From contig JBJMNK010000138.1 of NCBI GenBank assembly GCA_045804265.1, positions 1 through 9,321 on the forward strand: a stretch of 9,321 nucleotides of DNA, read 5' to 3'. Below the pieces are notes generated by a model. That model had not been told where the DNA came from, did no database searches, and was given only the letters and a program-made list of their open reading frames with translations. Positions 6,518 through 9,321 of this stretch are shown here, piece by piece. The DNA is from JABFXC01 sp045804265. Lineage in GTDB: Bacteria > Gemmatimonadota > Gemmatimonadetes > Gemmatimonadales > Gemmatimonadaceae. Within the stretch, counting starts at the first letter, position 1. Every line of letters starts with the position of its first letter. Both the position numbers and the translations under genes were made by a program.

Positions 6518-7173
6518 TGTGGCGTGACGAGGATCCAGAGGTGACCGCACGGCCGGCATCGCTGCCGCAGGAGACGGATGCGCCACGGCGCGTCGTCTCC
6601 AGCGGTGAGCGCGAGCGTCCGCGTCCGGCCGGCCTGGAGCCACGGGTCGACGATCGCGCGCTGGTGCTCGCGGCGCGCGCCGGCGACGACACCGCATTCG
6701 GCGCGCTCGTCCGACTCCACCAACGGCGTGCGTACGCGGTGGCGCGGGCGATCACGGTGGAGCACGAAGACGCCGAGGACGCGGTTCAGGATGCGTTCCT
6801 GCACGCGTACAAGGCACTCAGTCGCTTCGACGCGGCGTTTCCGTTTGGCGCATGGCTGGCGCGAATCGTCGCCAATGCGGCGCTCGATCTGGTGCGGCGG
6901 CGGCGAGTGCGGACGACGGACGAGATTCCGGCGAGCGCGGCACTGCCATTCCACGATCCGGCCGAGCGTGCCGAGTTGAAGTCGCGGTTGAACGAAGCAC
7001 TTGCCGGGCTGCCGCCGCGCCAACGCGCGGTGCTGGTCCTTCACGACGTCGAGGGCTATCGCCACGCCGAGATCGGCGCGATGCTCGGGATGCCTGAAGG
7101 GACTGCCCGATCCGATCTGCACCATGCGCGGATGCTGATGCGTCGCGCGCTCGATGACATGAGGAACAGCTGA
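6517..7173 (+). CDS. ECF-type RNA polymerase sigma factor (sigma-70 family)
   Basis: A 218-residue alternative sigma factor that would direct RNA polymerase to stress-type promoters. Region 2 covers about residues 48-128: the core-binding part has DAEDAVQDAFLHAYKAL (85-101), followed by FGAWLARIVANAALDLVRRR. Region 4 lies at about 160-211, with LPPRQRAVLVLHDVEGY (165-181) and the helix-turn-helix around HAEIGAMLGMPEGTARS (183-199). Regions 1 and 3 are missing, as expected for ECF factors. The first 40 or so residues are a charged extension. ATG 6517 is given as start; GTG 6541 is an alternative with a better ribosome-binding site (GAGG at 6529). Its stop overlaps the next start (TGATG, 7171-7175). 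It is the first gene of a three-gene cassette, and its activity is probably held in check by the next product. Confidence 0.93.
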   Translation: MWRDEDPEVTARPASLPQETDAPRRVVSSGERERPRPAGLEPRVDDRALVLAARAGDDTAFGALVRLHQRRAYAVARAITVEHEDAEDAVQDAFLHAYKALSRFDAAFPFGAWLARIVANAALDLVRRRRVRTTDEIPASAALPFHDPAERAELKSRLNEALAGLPPRQRAVLVLHDVEGYRHAEIGAMLGMPEGTARSDLHHARMLMRRALDDMRNS

Positions 7174-7544
7174 TGAACGACAAAGAGCTGCGGTTTCCTG
7201 ACGACCGGCCTGACCGGGAGATCGGCGACGCGCTGCGCCCGCTGCTCTCGCCGACAAGTGCGTCGAGCGGTGGCTACTGGGAAGGGCTCGAGCAGCGGAT
7301 CATGGAGCGGATCGCCGAAGATCGCAGCTCGCCGTGGAGCGTGCTCGCCGGATGGACGCGCCCCGCGGCGATTGCGGCTGCGCTCCTGCTCGCGGCGGCG
7401 TCAGTCGCATTGACACAGGTGCGCCATGAAGAAGCCGCGGTCGCGTACGGCGCGATCGCGGAAGAGCAGTTCACGGTCTCCGAGTCGGCACCAGCCGCGA
7501 AGCCGACCGCGGACGCCACCGTGCGCATGCTGCTCGAGCGCTGA
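7173..7544 (+). CDS. Small single-pass membrane protein, probable anti-sigma factor
   Basis: A protein of 123 residues with an N-terminal cytoplasmic part (about 1-62), one membrane helix (about 64-80, PAAIAAALLLAAASVAL) and a short periplasmic tail. The position directly after an ECF sigma gene, with start and stop overlapping on both sides and GAGG (7161-7164) eight bases before the ATG, argues for an anti-sigma factor that holds the sigma at the membrane. It has no cysteine and so lacks the zinc HxxxCxxC anti-sigma motif. The cytoplasmic part includes a helix around YWEGLEQRIMERIAED (35-50), which would suit sigma binding. I recognise no named family, so the assignment rests on context and topology. 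It might act like CnrY-type or DUF-type membrane partners. Confidence 0.65.
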   Translation: MNDKELRFPDDRPDREIGDALRPLLSPTSASSGGYWEGLEQRIMERIAEDRSSPWSVLAGWTRPAAIAAALLLAAASVALTQVRHEEAAVAYGAIAEEQFTVSESAPAAKPTADATVRMLLER

Positions 7545-7948
7545 TGGCGACGCCACGTTCGACCCGGAGCCTCGCGCTCGCATTCGTCCTCGGCGCGCTG
7601 CTGGTCGGCGGCGTGCTCGGCTTCACCGCCGATCGCGTGCTCGGCCGCGACGACGCCTGCTCACGCTATTTCACGCGCAGCGAGCTGCGGAAGCGCTTCG
7701 CCGAGCGGCTGGAGCTGACCGAGGCGCAACGGGTGAAGGTCGACTCGATCCTCGACACCAAGCGTGCGGCGATGGACTCGATCCAGGCGCCGGTGAAGGC
7801 AGCGATGAACGCCGTGAGTGACACCGCGACGCGGCGCATCGAGGCGGTGCTCGACGCCGAACAGCGAACGACGTTCGCCGAGATGCGGGCCGACCGTGAC
7901 CGGCGCGATCGGGCCGATTCCGTGTCTCGGGTGAAGCGAAAGGAGTAG
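7544..7948 (+). CDS. Membrane-anchored Spy/CpxP/CnrX-like periplasmic protein
   Basis: A protein of 134 residues with an N-terminal membrane helix (about 9-27, SLALAFVLGALLVGGVLGF) and an all-helical periplasmic part. Two LTxxQ-type signatures are visible: LELTEAQRVKVDSIL (56-70) and LDAEQRTTFAEM (103-114). Paired motifs of this kind mark Spy/CpxP chaperones and the heavy-metal sensor family (Metal_resist/CnrX). The C-terminus is very charged (RADRDRRDRADSVSRVKRKE, 115-134). Its start overlaps the anti-sigma stop (TGATG, 7542-7546), so the three genes form one unit. In the known CnrYXH system, a periplasmic sensor releases a sigma factor through a membrane partner; by analogy this protein would sense metal or envelope stress, but the ligand is unknown. 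It has one cysteine (39), next to the membrane. Confidence 0.75.
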   Translation: MATPRSTRSLALAFVLGALLVGGVLGFTADRVLGRDDACSRYFTRSELRKRFAERLELTEAQRVKVDSILDTKRAAMDSIQAPVKAAMNAVSDTATRRIEAVLDAEQRTTFAEMRADRDRRDRADSVSRVKRKE

Positions 7949-7968
7949 GGGTCAGGGGTCAGGGGTCA
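7948..7968 (+). repeat. Tandem heptamer (GGGGTCA) x 3 at the gene end
   Basis: GGGGTCA occurs three times in a row (7948-7954, 7955-7961, 7962-7968), the third unit being the head of dispersed repeat copy C. The first G is the last base of the TAG stop codon of the upstream gene. Confidence 0.9.
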
Positions 7969-7992
7969 GAGTCGTTGAAAAACGATGATGCC
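7962..7992 (+). repeat. Dispersed repeat, copy C
   Basis: GGGGTCAGAGTCGTTGAAAA (7962-7981) followed by ACGATGATGCC. It differs from copies A and B by T in place of C and is identical to copy D as far as D can be read. It sits between two convergent operons, a typical site for mobile repeats that do no harm. Confidence 0.8.
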
Positions 7993-8006
7993 TGTTGCCT
8001 GGCGCC

Positions 8007-8423
8007 TCACGGCGATGGTGCTGCTGCGTCTTTTGGGGTGATGCCGATGACTCGCACTCCTGCGCCGCGCGCGGCGTCCATGGCGTCGAAGACGCGCTCG
8101 TAAGACACGCCCGGCTCGGCACCGACGAAGATCATCCGGTCGGGGCGGCCACTGTAGACCTCACGAAGCCGGCGCGCGAGCGCCGGCTCGTCGAGAAGGG
8201 TCTCCCCATTCAACCGGAAACCGCCGCCGCGCTGCACGATCAGGGCGATCTGCGGCGACGAACCATCCCCGGGTATCCGCTGCGGAAGCTGCGCGTCGAT
8301 CGTGCGGTTGGCCAGCGGAAGTGCGACGAGGAAGGTCACGAGCAGGACGAGCAGGACGTCGATCATCGGCGTGACGTTAGGCTCGGCGGCGACAACATCA
8401 CCGTTAGGCCATACGGCGCTCAT
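8007..8423 (-). CDS. exbD: ExbD/TolR-family proton-channel component
   Basis: A 138-residue inner-membrane protein that, with an ExbB-type partner, harvests proton motive force to drive TonB. One membrane helix lies at about residues 20-38, with the essential acidic residue in PMIDVLLVLLV (19-29) at Asp22, matching the conserved Asp of ExbD/TolR. It is followed by the periplasmic domain, with RLNGE (70-74) and VSYERVFDAMDAARGAGVRV (106-125). The length is normal for the family. The start overlaps the tonB stop (ATGA), so the two are translated together. The protein reads clearly as ExbD rather than MotB. No exbB or tolQ-type gene is present in the window. The sequence contains two CGTTAGGC octamers (8375 and 8402), read as Pro-Asn codons CCT-AAC. 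Confidence 0.9.
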   Translation of the reverse strand: MSAVWPNGDVVAAEPNVTPMIDVLLVLLVTFLVALPLANRTIDAQLPQRIPGDGSSPQIALIVQRGGGFRLNGETLLDEPALARRLREVYSGRPDRMIFVGAEPGVSYERVFDAMDAARGAGVRVIGITPKDAAAPSP

Positions 8424-9121
8424 CGGACACCGCCGACGTCGAAGCGGTAGGACCGCTCGACGAGGGTGCGGACGCGACGTCCGGCGAGCTCACCAGCGGT
8501 GAACCGCGACTGGCGGAGGGCGGCGAGGACCGCGCGGGTGAACAGCTCGTGGCTCGAGTCGAGCACGCGGATCGATGACAGCTCGGCGCGGCCGGCGGTG
8601 TCGACGACGAACTGCACGCGCACCATGCCCGCGATTCCAGCGGAGCGGAGCAGCTCGGGATATGCCGGCGTCCTGTCGGCGACGACGCGGACCGGGATGT
8701 CGAGCATGGCTTCGCCCGTGGCGCCCGTAACCCCGCCGAGCACGACTCCGGTCCCGCTACCGCTGCCGCGACCGCTGCCGATATCGGCGAGCAGGCTGTC
8801 GACGCCGGTGGCCGCCGATGTCCCCGTCATCGGGGGCGGGTCGATGTTCAAGTCAACGCCGGGAAGACTGGTGGGCGAAACCGTGCGGGAGCTCGTGCTG
8901 GCGCCGCCGGTGTGGCTAGGGTGGACTGCGCCACCGCCGCGATCCGGCGGCGCGACGATCGGAATTACCGGCCCATCGCCGACGAACCTCGCTCGCGCTG
9001 TTGCTCCGCCCGTCGAGTACACGGCGAGCACGATGATCGCGGCGTGGACGACCACGCTCGTCGCCCCGCCCCACGCCGACTTCCTCTGCCGCGGTCCGGT
9101 TTCCAGCAATCGATCGAGCAT
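8420..9121 (-). CDS. tonB: TonB-family energy transducer
   Basis: A 233-residue periplasm-spanning protein that passes ExbB/ExbD energy to TonB-dependent outer-membrane receptors. The membrane anchor is at about residues 18-36, with a Ser-x3-His pair (Ser22, His26), as in the TonB helix. A Gly/Ser/Pro-rich linker of about 100 residues follows, shorter in Pro-Lys repeats than the E. coli protein. The C-terminal TonB domain begins near residue 141 (DIPVRVVADRTPAYPELLR) and includes GMVRVQFVVDTAGRAE (165-180). The frame stays open further upstream to 9199, but ATG 9121 has a strong GGGGAGGA ribosome-binding site (9126-9133), so it is preferred. The stop overlaps the exbD start. No receptor gene is adjacent, so the cargo cannot be guessed. 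Confidence 0.9.
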   Translation of the reverse strand: MLDRLLETGPRQRKSAWGGATSVVVHAAIIVLAVYSTGGATARARFVGDGPVIPIVAPPDRGGGAVHPSHTGGASTSSRTVSPTSLPGVDLNIDPPPMTGTSAATGVDSLLADIGSGRGSGSGTGVVLGGVTGATGEAMLDIPVRVVADRTPAYPELLRSAGIAGMVRVQFVVDTAGRAELSSIRVLDSSHELFTRAVLAALRQSRFTAGELAGRRVRTLVERSYRFDVGGVR

Positions 9122-9125
9122 CGCG

Positions 9126-9133
9126 TCCTCCCC
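9126..9133 (-). promoter_or_regulatory. Strong ribosome-binding site of tonB
   Basis: On the minus strand this reads GGGGAGGA, a near-ideal Shine-Dalgarno sequence four bases before ATG 9121. It decides the tonB start against the longer upstream frame. Confidence 0.75.
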
Positions 9134-9299
9134 GTGAGTGTGGCGGCTGCAGCTCTCACCGGCACGATAGGCGCGACCAGTTAAGCGTTGGTGGCGCACG
9201 GATTACGGATGCGTGAACTGGCGGTTAGGAGAGGCTTGCCGACGCGAGGTCGTTTGGCGCAATGGCGGTTCGATGTGGCGCTCCCATGCCGCTCCCAAA

Positions 9300-9321
9300 G
9301 GGGTCAGAGTCGTTGAAAAAC
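9300..9321 (+). repeat. Dispersed repeat, copy D (cut by window end)
   Basis: GGGGTCAGAGTCGTTGAAAA followed by AC, identical to copy C up to the end of the window. It lies upstream of tonB in the otherwise featureless 9134-9299 stretch, where I found no gene and no clear promoter. Confidence 0.8.

Larger units (their letters stand above)
328..8409. repeat. Dispersed octamer CGTTAGGC, ten exact copies
   Basis: Copies on the + strand start at 2838, 4392, 4556, 4718, 5318, 8375 and 8402; reverse copies (GCCTAACG) start at 328, 1801 and 2371. Near-matches are at 6045 and 9223. Nine of the ten are inside genes, where they fix rare codons: TTA-GGC for Leu-Gly and CCT-AAC for Pro-Asn. The entry spans the first to last copy only as a container. 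Confidence 0.85.

Noticed and set aside
7949..8006. Bidirectional terminator between the convergent operons
   Set aside because: Only a 4-bp stem (8003-8014) and the repeat are visible, with no T-run; not enough support.
8466..9137. Plus-strand frame of 223 residues opposite tonB
   Set aside because: It is a Ser/Thr/Pro-rich antisense shadow; the minus-strand frame has the TonB anchor, domain and a strong ribosome-binding site.

Overview
The window is about 9.3 kb of very GC-rich DNA from a Gram-negative (diderm) bacterium. It encodes an outer-membrane efflux channel, a TonB/ExbD pair and a periplasmic Spy-like protein. Codon and repeat character make me think of a Gemmatimonadota-like organism, but that is recollection and not proven here. 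No tRNA, rRNA, phage genes, transposase or true CRISPR array is visible.

Layout. Positions 1-541 hold no convincing gene but much structure: a perfect 136-bp palindrome at the very left edge, two copies of a dispersed GGGGTCAGAGYCGTTGAA repeat, and three degenerate 22-23-bp repeats built on GTTTCG. A promoter followed at once by a palindromic operator (523-571) then drives a four-gene operon (666-5646): a TetR repressor, a TolC-type outer-membrane channel, an EmrA/HlyD-type membrane fusion protein and an EmrB/DHA2-type MFS transporter. Together these form a tripartite drug-efflux pump with its own repressor. The MFS gene as given carries a one-base frameshift near 4498, so it is either a sequencing error, a real lesion or a split gene.

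After the pump come eight perfect tandem AGCCGTT heptamers (5674-5729) and an HD-superfamily hydrolase gene (5854-6453). Next is a tightly overlapping three-gene cassette (6517-7948): an ECF sigma factor, a small single-pass membrane protein that is probably its anti-sigma factor, and a membrane-anchored Spy/CpxP/CnrX-like periplasmic protein. It looks like an envelope-stress or metal-sensing signalling unit.

Converging on it from the right, on the minus strand, is a tonB-exbD pair (9121-8007) with overlapping stop and start and no exbB in view. The dispersed repeat separates the two convergent units and appears again at the right edge of the window.

Across the window the octamer CGTTAGGC (either strand) occurs ten times, far above what base composition predicts. 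It accounts for every TTA leucine codon I found in the genes. This genome-signature-like motif, the edge palindrome, the heptamer arrays and the ECF/Spy cassette are the main items for follow-up.
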